Part shown: in pieces, positions 1-9,484 of the stretch
How the letters are laid out: each line of letters opens with the position of its first letter
How positions within the stretch are numbered: position 1 is the first letter of the stretch
From: Paraglaciecola arctica BSs20135
GTDB lineage: Bacteria; Pseudomonadota; Gammaproteobacteria; Enterobacterales; Alteromonadaceae
Reading direction: 5' to 3'
Assembly (NCBI RefSeq): GCF_000314995.1
Contig: NZ_BAEO01000028.1
Location: forward strand, 1-60,741
DNA: 60,741 nt
Translations under genes and position numbers: made by a program
Notes under the pieces: generated by a model
Databases searched by the model: none
Told to the model about the DNA's origin: nothing
The model's input: only the letters and a program-made list of their open reading frames with translations

Positions 1-2624
1 TGAAATTTCACTGTATTACCAGTCATACCTAGATTTCTGGCGATTTCTTTATTAGCTTTTCCCATAGCCAGATCTTTCAACACATCCATTTCCCTTTTGC
101 TTAACGCCATAGTATGAAACTCACCCATAGGTATCAACTCGAGATTTTTATTGAGTTCAACACATGAACGTAAAAAATTAACTTCAAGCAATCTGCCTGA
201 ATTTCCAGCGTTTGACTCAATGGCAGTACGCATTAAATCCATGGTGAGAGAAGACATGAGAAAAGGGGTTTTGATCGACTCACTCGCAGCTAACTGCGCA
301 GCTTCGAGTATATGTTCAACACCTGCTTCAACGGCGTTTTGGGAAAAATCCAACATCCCTTTTAAAACAAGTAATCGAATTAAATATAAAGTTGCCCCAA
401 TACTGCGAACTATTTCTAACCCAATATCTAAGCGACTTTCTAAATTTTCAGTCTTATAACCGTCTAAATAAGCCGACCCTAAGGAAAGCGTAGTTTCACA
501 AAAAGGTAACCAATTATACCGATAATCCTCTCTATTCAAACATAGCCCCTCTTTAGAAACATCTTCAATTAGAGGTATTATTAAATTGGCATCATGACTA
601 ATAAGTGCTGCGGTCAAGCGAAGCGATAATTCTAGTTCGGCTAATCTTTTAATTTGCCTGCTGCGTGCCGTCAAAGTAATTAAATTAATGACTTCCCAAG
701 CGAGTTCTTTGTTTTCGTAAATCCTCAAATTCTCGATTATTGATGTAAAACCTGAAGCGTATATTTCAAACCACCCATCGGTATCACAGGCATTAGATAA
801 CAATTCTAACATTTTGACTGGATCCAACTGACTCGGTTCTTGCCAAAAATTTAATGCCTGTATATTAATATCACAATTTGTTTTTAGACGGCTATCAATA
901 CCAAAATTGATTTCAGCCATGTTGCCAGCTTCTATTAAATACGCTTGCGCTTTATCTAGATTGGCTTGGTGCAATTCAATTTGACCTAAATGAATACAAA
1001 GATAGTTCACACCAAGAATAGATTCGGCTTGGCGCATCTCCTGAATCCCCGCTTGTGCTGCTTTTTTTGCAATTAAAAATTTACCGCAAGCAAGGGCGCA
1101 TAGAGTGAGGGAAGCCCTTAATATAGCTAGTCCTAGGGTATCTTTTCTATTCAGCTTACTAGCAACACTTTCTAGTTTGGATATTGAGTCAGGTGATCTG
1201 TAATCATCTTTATACAGGCTTAAAAGCGAATGAAGTACATAAAAATCTCTTTTCGGTGCTGCAGCTAAACCGACTTCTTCGTCAATTATCTGAATTTTTT
1301 TCAGCTGTGCATCTGCCTCTTGAATATTCCCATCTTTCATCATTAGATAAATGTAGGCCAGCCTCACTTGTGGATGGCGCTCAAAATCTTTCATTGAAAA
1401 GTTACGCAACAAATTGCGCATCAGGCCGACACCGCCATAAAGAACGAGCTCCCAACCACCAGCTTTCAGGAATAGGGACACTGCTCTGTCTACATCACCA
1501 GATAGTTTTGCATGTTTGACAGCTTCATCAATTTGGTTGGATTGTTCAAACCATAACGACGCTTTGCCATGCAGGTCGTAAACCGTTTCCTCACTGTCTC
1601 TTTTTAAGTTATTTAACAGTAAATCAGAAAATAAATGATGATATCTAAACCATGTTTCTTCTCTATCAAGAGTGACAATAAGGGATTGGATGTTTTTTGA
1701 ATCATAAATAAGTTTAGGTACATCATCGATACCAGAAACCGCTTTGGCTAAGCCCACATTAAATTTGTCTAAAATAGAGGTGCAAAGTAAAAACTTCTTT
1801 TCTAACGGGGTTGATCGATCGAGGATTTGCTCGGTAAAGTAGCTTACAATATATTGTTGCTTACCACTGAAAAGGTTGACGATTTCCTTGTTGCCTTTAT
1901 TTGCCACTATCGCTAGCTGGATTGCTACCGCCCAACCTTCAGTCTGATCCAATAACATTTCAGCGCAGTCTTCGCCGTACTCATCGCCCACATAGTCTTT
2001 TATTTCTTCTAAACTAAAATATAAAGACTGCTTTTCAACTTCAAATGCTGTGCCATTAACCACTTTAGTGCCAACTTGCATATCTGGCTGTGAACGAGAA
2101 CTTAGAATAATATGCAGATTAGCAGGGGCGTGTTCTAGTAGTATGGATACGAAGTGGTTTACTTCGGTACTCTCAGCTTGGTAATAATCATCTAAGATCA
2201 AGAAAACACTTTCATTAGTGTTAACCAACGCATGAATTATTTTTGACACAATTGAATTTATTGAGAGTTCAACCAGACATTGTTCCGCAGCAAAAGTTAA
2301 CTGCCCCATATCCACACCCGCTCTATCCAAAGCCATAATCACGTAGCTGGCAAACCGCCTAACATCTGAATCGGAGTAATCCAGTGATACCCAACCGACA
2401 ACATTGCCTTTTTTTAATGACGTTTGGTACCATTGTGTCAGGACTGAAGACTTGCCAAACCCCGCAGGGGCAGTGATCAGGCCTAAGGGATATTGACTCG
2501 CTTCTTCCACACAAGACAACGCAGAACCTCTGTGCATAAGAGAGTTTTTTGTCTTTGGCGGTGACAGCTTTGTCCCAAAGAACCAAGGGGTTGGACTAGA
2601 AATTGAGTTGGTCTTTTTAACCAT
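1..2624 (-). CDS. MalT-like LuxR-family ATP-dependent transcriptional activator (3' end cut off)
   Basis: A long open frame runs from ATG 2622-2624 off the left edge; I found no stop in the stretches I translated. About 874 codons are visible, so only the last few dozen residues are missing. The N-terminus has a P-loop, TAPAGFGKSS, at about residues 51-60, and a Walker B-like VFLILDDYY near 138-146, as in STAND ATPases of the MalT group. The middle looks like a helical, TPR-like sensor region. The visible C-terminus is a GerE-type HTH starting ALSKREMDVL and containing NKEIARNLGM. Family knowledge: such proteins bind ATP and an inducer, oligomerise and activate transcription. It diverges from the TonB-receptor/HyuAB operon, so I infer it controls that operon. 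The inducer is unknown. Confidence 0.9.
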   Translation of the reverse strand, partial: MVKKTNSISSPTPWFFGTKLSPPKTKNSLMHRGSALSCVEEASQYPLGLITAPAGFGKSSVLTQWYQTSLKKGNVVGWVSLDYSDSDVRRFASYVIMALDRAGVDMGQLTFAAEQCLVELSINSIVSKIIHALVNTNESVFLILDDYYQAESTEVNHFVSILLEHAPANLHIILSSRSQPDMQVGTKVVNGTAFEVEKQSLYFSLEEIKDYVGDEYGEDCAEMLLDQTEGWAVAIQLAIVANKGNKEIVNLFSGKQQYIVSYFTEQILDRSTPLEKKFLLCTSILDKFNVGLAKAVSGIDDVPKLIYDSKNIQSLIVTLDREETWFRYHHLFSDLLLNNLKRDSEETVYDLHGKASLWFEQSNQIDEAVKHAKLSGDVDRAVSLFLKAGGWELVLYGGVGLMRNLLRNFSMKDFERHPQVRLAYIYLMMKDGNIQEADAQLKKIQIIDEEVGLAAAPKRDFYVLHSLLSLYKDDYRSPDSISKLESVASKLNRKDTLGLAILRASLTLCALACGKFLIAKKAAQAGIQEMRQAESILGVNYLCIHLGQIELHQANLDKAQAYLIEAGNMAEINFGIDSRLKTNCDINIQALNFWQEPSQLDPVKMLELLSNACDTDGWFEIYASGFTSIIENLRIYENKELAWEVINLITLTARSRQIKRLAELELSLRLTAALISHDANLIIPLIEDVSKEGLCLNREDYRYNWLPFCETTLSLGSAYLDGYKTENLESRLDIGLEIVRSIGATLYLIRLLVLKGMLDFSQNAVEAGVEHILEAAQLAASESIKTPFLMSSLTMDLMRTAIESNAGNSGRLLEVNFLRSCVELNKNLELIPMGEFHTMALSKREMDVLKDLAMGKANKEIARNLGMTGNTVKF

Positions 2625-2851
2625 GATTGATTTAACGTAAAGCCCCTATTTTTTATGTGTTAATTACACCTCAATCAGTTTTTTTTAGCAAACCATTTGT
2701 CACTTCTAAAGTCATCCTACCTACCCCGCCCCCCCATAAGGGTAGTTGTAAGATTATGACCTAGATTGTAATACTCTAGGTGTCTGACACATTCCTAAGT
2801 GGCTGATACACACAAAGAATTCTCACCAATAAATAAAAAGAGAGAAAAGGC
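2625..2851. promoter_or_regulatory. Divergent promoter region with two abutting palindromes
   Basis: This gap separates the MalT-like regulator from the TonB-receptor operon, so it must hold both promoters. It contains an inverted repeat, ACCTAGA (2759-2765) and TCTAGGT (2775-2781), with a 9-base spacer. An 11-base palindrome, GTGTCTGACAC (2780-2790), immediately follows and shares two bases with it. A C7 run sits near 2730. The palindromes are seen directly; that they are operators for the neighbouring regulator is inference. Confidence 0.5.
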
Positions 2852-5122
2852 ATGCTTAATAATTCAAGTTTCCACAAACGCAAAACGTTAATATCGCTTT
2901 CCGTCACTGCTGCACTTTTAACGATCCCCCAGAGCTTGATGGCACAAGAGCAAAGCCCACAAACAGAAAACGCTGAGATAGAACGTATTGTGGTTGAATC
3001 TAGAGGTAGAAAAGAAACCATTATCGAAGTGCCACTCTCTGAAAAATACTTTTCAGCTCAAGAAATTTCTGACGCAAGAATTAAAGCCGTAGATGACTTT
3101 ATTGGCCTAACGCCAGGTATCACTATGGCTAACTCACAAGATGCGGGGACAAACTTCATTACCATTCGTGGTGTATCACAAGTACGAAATGGTGAACCAC
3201 CTGTAGCCGTTATAGTCGATGGTGTATTACAGACGAATGCTCGAAGCTTCGACCAAGGATTATTCGACCTTGAAAGTATCGAGGTTTTACGGGGACCACA
3301 AGGAGCACTATACGGCCGAAATGCCACACAAGGTGCCATCATAATTAATACCCAGAAACCAACCGATTATTTAGAAGGTTATGTAGAAGCTGGTATAGGC
3401 CGAGGTGATGAATATAAAATTGAAGGCTCGATAACTGGCCCCATCAGTGAAAGTGTGCGATTCAGAGTATCAGGAAATTATACCGACAGTGATGGTATTT
3501 TTGAGAATGTCGCCACAGGCCAAAACGTGGGTTTTAAGGAAGAGTTAAACTTACGGGGTCATCTCAATTTTATTGTCAGTGATGAGCTACAAATCGATCT
3601 TCGAGCCAGCTACACAGATACCACAGCCGACGCCTTACAATTTTCCTTTCAAGGTGTGACCACTGACCCAACTACAGGTGAAGTGGATGGTTTTACCAAC
3701 ATAAATGATTCAAATGTTGTACAAAGAAGACTGTCTGCCAATAACCTTGGCTTTGATGAGCGTGAAGTTAGCCAATTATCATTGCGAGTAAACTATGAGA
3801 CAGACTTCGGCACTTTAAAAGCCGTGACTGCCTACGATACTATCGACCAATCAAGTGGTGGTGATCAATTCCCTTACACCGCTAATACCACGGCCAACCC
3901 AGGTTTATCTTTTGCCGATGGTACTCAAACACAAAGTGTAGATATATCAACCTTGAGCCAAGATATTCGTTTTGTGTCCAATGATGACCAAACATTCAGA
4001 TGGATGGTTGGGGCTTACTATTTATCTACCGATCGTTTTATTGCTTCTACTACTGGCCTTGATTTTGGTAACGGTATCATTGCTATTACTAGTACACCTG
4101 TTTTAGGCGGAGCAATTAATCCAACAGGCACTTATGCTGCAGATGATAATGAAAATACCGCCTATGCAGGATATTTCAACTTCGCATATGACATAACCGA
4201 AGAGCTTGAGTTCTCTTTTGCAGGTCGATATGACCGTGATGAAAGAGAGCAGATAGTGGATCCTCAGCAGGGTGGTTATGACGCTGACGGTAACCTGGCT
4301 TTTGCAATCGGCGAAGCCGGAGCAGTCAATAAAGCCACCTTTTCTCACTTCCAACCTAAAGTCAGCCTACGTTACTTGTTAAGTAATGATGCATCTATCT
4401 ACACCTCTTGGGGTGAGGGTTTCAGAAGTGGTCAATTCAATCAAAACGGTGTTGGTGTTTCAGCAGAAGCACTGGGCTTAACAGGCATACCTGATGTATT
4501 AGACAAGGAAGTAACTGAAACTTTCGAAATTGGTTTTAAAGCTGATTTCTTAGGCGGTGATCTAAAGACTGCTGGCGCACTATTTAATACGAATGTTGAA
4601 AATGCGCCATTCTACGTATTTGTTGGGGTTTTGGGTGCTCAAGTATTAGTGGGTATTGAAGAAGTCGATATTACTGGTGGTGAACTTGAAGCCGCCTACG
4701 CATTCACAGATGAACTTACAGGTTATCTTGGTTATGCCTATGCAGACAGTGAAGTTAAAGAGTATCAACTTGACCCAACCGCCGTGGGTAATAATGCCCC
4801 ATATGTTCCGAAATCAACCATCAATGCAGGATTACAATATCGTACCAACCTAACCACTAACCTAGACATATTTGCTCGAGCTGATTATGAATCACGTGGT
4901 AAGCAATTCTGGGATCCTGCCAACTTGACTGAAAGAGACACAGTCAACTTAGTTAATTTTGGGCTCGGACTCGAAGATGTCGAGGGCACCTGGGCTTTAA
5001 CAGCGTCAGTTAATAACCTTTTTGATGAAGAGTATAACGCTGAATATGTCACTGGAGGCTTTGCTTTTTCTGCGCCTCCAGCAATATGGCGTCTAGATTT
5101 CAGATATAACTTCATAGATTAA
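2852..5122 (+). CDS. TonB-dependent outer-membrane receptor
   Basis: A 756-residue outer-membrane receptor. A signal peptide (basic KRK at 9-11, hydrophobic core to about 30, cut near MAQEQ) is followed by a TonB-box-like IERIVVES (43-50). The plug domain covers roughly 55-170, with FITIRGVSQ and VLRGPQGALYGRNA. The rest is a 22-strand-type barrel ending in an aromatic-rich strand. A good ribosome site (AGAGAGAAAAGG) precedes the ATG. It is first in a run with HyuA, HyuB, a cyclophilin and an MFS transporter, so I infer that it imports the substrate of that pathway. The ligand cannot be read from the sequence. The barrel resembles the large iron-complex/cobalamin/carbohydrate receptor superfamily common in Alteromonadales. 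Confidence 0.93.
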   Translation: MLNNSSFHKRKTLISLSVTAALLTIPQSLMAQEQSPQTENAEIERIVVESRGRKETIIEVPLSEKYFSAQEISDARIKAVDDFIGLTPGITMANSQDAGTNFITIRGVSQVRNGEPPVAVIVDGVLQTNARSFDQGLFDLESIEVLRGPQGALYGRNATQGAIIINTQKPTDYLEGYVEAGIGRGDEYKIEGSITGPISESVRFRVSGNYTDSDGIFENVATGQNVGFKEELNLRGHLNFIVSDELQIDLRASYTDTTADALQFSFQGVTTDPTTGEVDGFTNINDSNVVQRRLSANNLGFDEREVSQLSLRVNYETDFGTLKAVTAYDTIDQSSGGDQFPYTANTTANPGLSFADGTQTQSVDISTLSQDIRFVSNDDQTFRWMVGAYYLSTDRFIASTTGLDFGNGIIAITSTPVLGGAINPTGTYAADDNENTAYAGYFNFAYDITEELEFSFAGRYDRDEREQIVDPQQGGYDADGNLAFAIGEAGAVNKATFSHFQPKVSLRYLLSNDASIYTSWGEGFRSGQFNQNGVGVSAEALGLTGIPDVLDKEVTETFEIGFKADFLGGDLKTAGALFNTNVENAPFYVFVGVLGAQVLVGIEEVDITGGELEAAYAFTDELTGYLGYAYADSEVKEYQLDPTAVGNNAPYVPKSTINAGLQYRTNLTTNLDIFARADYESRGKQFWDPANLTERDTVNLVNFGLGLEDVEGTWALTASVNNLFDEEYNAEYVTGGFAFSAPPAIWRLDFRYNFID

Positions 5123-5181
5123 TCCGTTATAGAGTCTGAAAAATAAACACTTAAATATAGATTTTAAAAATAGGTAAATAT

Positions 5182-7263
5182 ATGAAGTTGATACGTGCAG
5201 CAAGTGACATTGGTGGAACCTTTACAGATCTTGTCTACTACACAGTAGACGTGAAAAGTGGTCTCGCTACTGACATCAAAGCAGTCAAAACTCATACCAC
5301 CCCTGCTGAATTTCAGCAGGGGGTCATGGACTCTTTTGACAAAGCCAAAGTAAACCTCAATGAAGTAAAATTTTTCGCTCATGGTTCAACCGTAGTGATT
5401 AACGCCCTAACGGAAAGAAAAGGTGTTAAGACGGGTTTAATTACCACACAAGGGTTTAGAGACATACTAGAAATAGCCCGAGGCAATAGACCGGATTTTT
5501 TCAACTTACAATATCAAAAGCCCGAGCCTTTTATTCCCAGATATTTACGTCACGAAATCCAAGAGCGTATGGATCATAAGGGAAATATACTAACCCCGAT
5601 TGATACACAAGATTTGCTCCCCATACTCAAAGCGTTTAAAGAAGAAGGTGTTGAGGCTATTGCCGTATGCTTTTTGCATAGTTATATAAACCCTCTACAT
5701 GAAGAGTTGGTAGCAACATTTATCAACAAAGAATGGCCAGAGGTGGCGTTAGTTGCATCTCATCAAATATCCAGAGAGTGGCGAGAATACGAACGTACCA
5801 ACACTGCTGCTCTTTGTGCTTACGTGCAGCCCATTGCCGAAAAGTATTTAACAAAAATGCAAGCTGCACTAAAAGAACGTGAATTTGATGGTTCGTTTTA
5901 CGTAATGCAATCAAACGGCGGGATCGACACAGTAGACGCGGTGAAAAAAACACCTATATCTATTGTCGAATCTGGGCCAGCCAGTGGTGTGTTAGGTGCT
6001 GCTGCGCTGGGCAAACTGATAAATGAAAACAATATCATTGCCTTTGATATAGGCGGTACTACTGCTAAATGTTCACTAATCGACCAAGGAAGGGTCAATA
6101 TTACCAACCAATATATGATCGAAAAAGATGACTTGTCGGCGGGGTACCCGGTGATGACACCAGTGGTCGATATTGTTGAAATAGGTAATGGCGGCGGCTC
6201 CATTGGCTGGGTTGATGAATACGATAAAATGCATGTCGGCCCCCAGAGTGCCGGTGCATTCCCAGGCCCAGTTGCGTATGGCAATGGAGGCACCGAGCCG
6301 ACAACCACAGATGCCAACTTAATGCTGGGTAGGATCAACCCCAATTATTTTATTGGTGGTGAAATTACTGCTGATATGGAAGCTGTTCGCAAGGCATTTG
6401 AAAATTTGGGCAATAAGTTAGGTTTAACTGCAATAGAAGCAGCAAGAGGCGTCATTCAGCTTGCTAACCATAATATGAGCAACGCTCTAAAATTGATTTC
6501 AATCAATAAAGGCTATGATCCTAGAGATTTTGCTCTACTCGCTTTTGGCGGTGGAGGGTCTATGCATGCCTGCACGTTGGCAGCTGAGCTCAATATTCCT
6601 AAGGTCATCATTCCCGCTAATGCGTCGGTTTTTTCTGCTTGGGGTATGTTGATGTCCGACTTACGCCGAGATTACATTCGTACTCAGCCTGTTACTTTCG
6701 GTGTTGAACATGCAAACGCTATTTCGAATACGCTAAGCGCCATGCAATCTGAGGCGATAGAAGCATATGAGAAAGAAGGTGTGCAAAAACAGGATATATA
6801 TTTCGAACAACTCCTAGAAATGCGTTATACCGGTCAAGAACATACCGTGCAAGTGAACGTTGAGGGGAGCGATATATCTAGCGAATATATAATCAAACTG
6901 AAAGCGAATTTTAATTATGAGTACAAGAAAAAGTTCACCTATGAACTCACTAACGCCATAGAATTAGTCAGCTATAAAGTCACCGCCTATGCAAAAGTTG
7001 ATCGCCCTTCGTTGGCCAAAATCACTTCATCAGGTCTGATCGAAGATGCACTAAAAGAAACCCGTCAGGTTGACTTTGATCGTGCCGGCATACTCGTTAC
7101 ACCTATTTACAATCGAGATTTATTCTTCGCCGGAGCGACTTTTTCGGGTCCAGCGATAATTGAAGAGTCCGGTAGCACCACTGTTGTGTTACCTAATCAG
7201 CAAGTGCTTGTTGATGACTACGGAAATCTGCATATAGAGACGGAGGCGACTAACCATGACTAA
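5182..7263 (+). CDS. hyuA: Hydantoinase/oxoprolinase/acetone carboxylase superfamily, A-type subunit
   Basis: This 693-residue protein is the ATP-binding subunit of a two-protein enzyme. Its two ASKHA-type phosphate-binding motifs are visible: ASDIGGTFTDL (about 7-17) and AFDIGGTTAKC (about 286-296). Family knowledge: members such as N-methylhydantoinase, 5-oxoprolinase and acetone/acetophenone carboxylase use ATP to activate a carbonyl or cyclic amide through a phosphorylated intermediate. The length is typical for the separate A subunit. It overlaps the B-subunit gene by 8 bases, consistent with translational coupling. The substrate is undetermined; a hydantoin, a lactam such as oxoproline, or a ketone all remain possible. 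No signal peptide is seen, so it acts in the cytoplasm. Confidence 0.9.
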   Translation: MKLIRAASDIGGTFTDLVYYTVDVKSGLATDIKAVKTHTTPAEFQQGVMDSFDKAKVNLNEVKFFAHGSTVVINALTERKGVKTGLITTQGFRDILEIARGNRPDFFNLQYQKPEPFIPRYLRHEIQERMDHKGNILTPIDTQDLLPILKAFKEEGVEAIAVCFLHSYINPLHEELVATFINKEWPEVALVASHQISREWREYERTNTAALCAYVQPIAEKYLTKMQAALKEREFDGSFYVMQSNGGIDTVDAVKKTPISIVESGPASGVLGAAALGKLINENNIIAFDIGGTTAKCSLIDQGRVNITNQYMIEKDDLSAGYPVMTPVVDIVEIGNGGGSIGWVDEYDKMHVGPQSAGAFPGPVAYGNGGTEPTTTDANLMLGRINPNYFIGGEITADMEAVRKAFENLGNKLGLTAIEAARGVIQLANHNMSNALKLISINKGYDPRDFALLAFGGGGSMHACTLAAELNIPKVIIPANASVFSAWGMLMSDLRRDYIRTQPVTFGVEHANAISNTLSAMQSEAIEAYEKEGVQKQDIYFEQLLEMRYTGQEHTVQVNVEGSDISSEYIIKLKANFNYEYKKKFTYELTNAIELVSYKVTAYAKVDRPSLAKITSSGLIEDALKETRQVDFDRAGILVTPIYNRDLFFAGATFSGPAIIEESGSTTVVLPNQQVLVDDYGNLHIETEATNHD

Positions 7264-8914
7264 GCCAAATATTGACCCTATTACCATTGAAATAATCCAA
7301 AGTTCAATGAAAGCTATTACCGATGAAATGTTTATCACCATGAGAAAGACGGCGATGAGCTCAGTCATTTACGAAGTACTAGACTTTGGTGTGGCTATGT
7401 TCGATAAACATGGTCAACTTGCCAGTTCAGGATCTGGCATTCCCGGATTTATTGGGATGCTTGAACCCGGGGTGCAATCAGTCAGAGCTAAATTTGACGA
7501 CACATCTATTCATCCTGGCGATATTTTTATCACCAACATCCCCCATAACGGCGGCGTCAGCCATTTAAATGATGTGGTGTTAATATTACCGGTATTTTTT
7601 GAAGGTGCCCGTATCGGATGGTTAGCCAACAAAGCCCATTGGGTCGATGTAGGTGGAGCATTCCCCGGCAGTATCAGTGCAGAAGCCACGGAGATTTATC
7701 AAGAAGGATTACAACTACCTTGCATAAAAGTCATAGAAAAAGGCAACGTAAATCAGGCAGTAGTTGACATAATGGAGATCAACAGTCGTCAACCGGAAAC
7801 CACTGTTGGTGATTTTTGGGCCGGTATCGCCTCGATGCGTGCAGGCGAAAAAAGATTTCTTGGTTTAGCCGAAAAATATGGTGCCGACATATTAGATTAT
7901 GCCATTGCAGACTATATACAGCTGGCTGAAAAAATATCTAGGAAAGCCTTAAATAAACTCCCTGAAGGCGTTTATCATGCCAGTGAAGTCACCGACGACG
8001 AATTAGATATTCAAGTCACTATCACTATCTCTAAAGACGAATTTCTGGTTGATTTGACCGGTAATCCGCCGCAACAAGCCAATGCACTCAACGCATCATT
8101 TGATGCCACTATGGTTGATGTGCAAATGATATTTAAAGCTATCGCCAGCCCACAAACATTTGCCAACTCTGGTAGTTTTAAACCAGTTCGCTTATTGGTA
8201 GACGACGATTCTATGTTCGCGGCTAAATATCCTTCAGCTATGAGCGTTTATTATGAAACAAGCATCATGGTCTTTGATTTATTATGGAAAGCCTTAGCCA
8301 CAGCAGTACCTGAATCACTTCCAGCGGGTCACTACGCTTCGATCTGTGGGACATTTTTGGGTGGACCACACCCAGACACAGGTGCCGCCCTAGGAATTGT
8401 CGAACCTCAAATAGGTGGTTGGGGAGCAAGCAATAGTAGAAACGGCGTGAATGCACTTTATACCGGTTACCACGGCGATACATTTAACGTGCCCGCTGAA
8501 GTATCGGAACAAAGAAATGGCATCATGATTGAACGCCTTGAACTGAACGATGAGCCAGGAGGCGAAGGAAAATTTATCGGCGGTAAAGGCATCAAATTAT
8601 ATTATAAAATCCTCGCGGACAATTGGTGGATTACTATGGCTTACGTTAGATCTTGCGTGGGACCATGGGGCATGGAAGGCGGGCTAAGAGGCTCCCATAA
8701 TTACATCAATGTAGTAAAAAAGGACGGTAAAAAAACACGGTTTAGAATTTGTACCGCATTAACTTTAAATAAGGGAGATGTGATTGAAGTATTTACTGCA
8801 AACGGTGGCGGTTATGGAAAACCTTCTGAACGCCCTAAACAAGCTGTGTTGCAGGATATAAAAAATGGTTACATTACCCCTGAACGAGCAAAAGAAGTAT
8901 ATGGGGTTAGCTGA
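7256..8914 (+). CDS. hyuB: Hydantoinase B/oxoprolinase family, B-type subunit
   Basis: A 552-residue partner of the upstream A subunit. Its opening (PITIEIIQSSMKAITDEM) is the classic HyuB start, and it continues with family-typical stretches such as GDIFITNIPHNGG, IGWLANKAHWVDVGG and NGGGYGKPSERP near the C-terminus. Family knowledge: the B subunit pairs with HyuA to form the amidohydrolase or carboxylase active site. The start overlaps the end of hyuA by 8 bases. The next gene begins one base after its TGA. All key family blocks look present, so it is probably functional. The substrate is unknown. Confidence 0.9.
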   Translation: MTKPNIDPITIEIIQSSMKAITDEMFITMRKTAMSSVIYEVLDFGVAMFDKHGQLASSGSGIPGFIGMLEPGVQSVRAKFDDTSIHPGDIFITNIPHNGGVSHLNDVVLILPVFFEGARIGWLANKAHWVDVGGAFPGSISAEATEIYQEGLQLPCIKVIEKGNVNQAVVDIMEINSRQPETTVGDFWAGIASMRAGEKRFLGLAEKYGADILDYAIADYIQLAEKISRKALNKLPEGVYHASEVTDDELDIQVTITISKDEFLVDLTGNPPQQANALNASFDATMVDVQMIFKAIASPQTFANSGSFKPVRLLVDDDSMFAAKYPSAMSVYYETSIMVFDLLWKALATAVPESLPAGHYASICGTFLGGPHPDTGAALGIVEPQIGGWGASNSRNGVNALYTGYHGDTFNVPAEVSEQRNGIMIERLELNDEPGGEGKFIGGKGIKLYYKILADNWWITMAYVRSCVGPWGMEGGLRGSHNYINVVKKDGKKTRFRICTALTLNKGDVIEVFTANGGGYGKPSERPKQAVLQDIKNGYITPERAKEVYGVS

Positions 8915-8915
8915 C

Positions 8916-9434
8916 ATGTCATTTAACCAACACTTCGCGGTAGAGACCTCTGTTGGTAATTTTGTCATCGAGTTAAAAGTAAAGCAGGCGCCAATAACGT
9001 GCGCCTACTTTATTCAACTTCTGTCGAGTGGAACATTAACAAATGGCACTTTATTTCGTGTGCTAACAGACAAAAATCAACAAGCGGCACCTCGCATTAA
9101 TGTCGTGCAACTGGGTAGTGACAAAAAGTTAGACGAGTTACGCACCACTATTGAACATGAAAGCACATCGATTAGTGGGTTATCCCATAAGAAGTGGTGT
9201 GTATCATTAGCTAGGTTCAACCCGGGAGAGGCATATCAGAGCTTTTTCGTTTGTATGCGCGACGAACCCGCGCTCAATTTCGGAGGAACCAGGCACCCAG
9301 ATGGACAGGGATTTGCTTGTTTTGGCGGAGTAGTTAAAGGATATGAAGTAGTAGAAAAACTATACAAAATAGCCGGACATCAAGAGATGCTTGAACCAGC
9401 GATTAATATCGACTCGTACCATTTGGTTAACTAA
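8916..9434 (+). CDS. Cyclophilin-type peptidyl-prolyl isomerase in the hydantoinase operon
   Basis: About 172 residues of a cyclophilin. I place the start at ATG 8916, one base after the hyuB stop, rather than the longer frame from 8865 that lies inside hyuB. Cyclophilin blocks are recognisable: TSVGNFVIELK at the start, FRV (catalytic-Arg region), QSFFVCM (equivalent of the SQFFI block) and FGGVVKGYEVVEKL. No signal peptide is seen, so it should be cytoplasmic. A prolyl isomerase inside a hydantoinase operon is unusual; it could help fold HyuA/HyuB or may have taken on another role. The sequence is divergent, so activity is not assured. Confidence 0.8.
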   Translation: MSFNQHFAVETSVGNFVIELKVKQAPITCAYFIQLLSSGTLTNGTLFRVLTDKNQQAAPRINVVQLGSDKKLDELRTTIEHESTSISGLSHKKWCVSLARFNPGEAYQSFFVCMRDEPALNFGGTRHPDGQGFACFGGVVKGYEVVEKLYKIAGHQEMLEPAINIDSYHLVN

Positions 9435-9484
9435 ATAAAACTCGATGTGCACACCTGTTATAACTCCTTAAATAAGAAAATAAT

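Noticed and set aside
2712-2735. Possible MalT-box (TCATCC and C-rich run)
   Set aside because: Only one short half-site match; too weak to call an operator.
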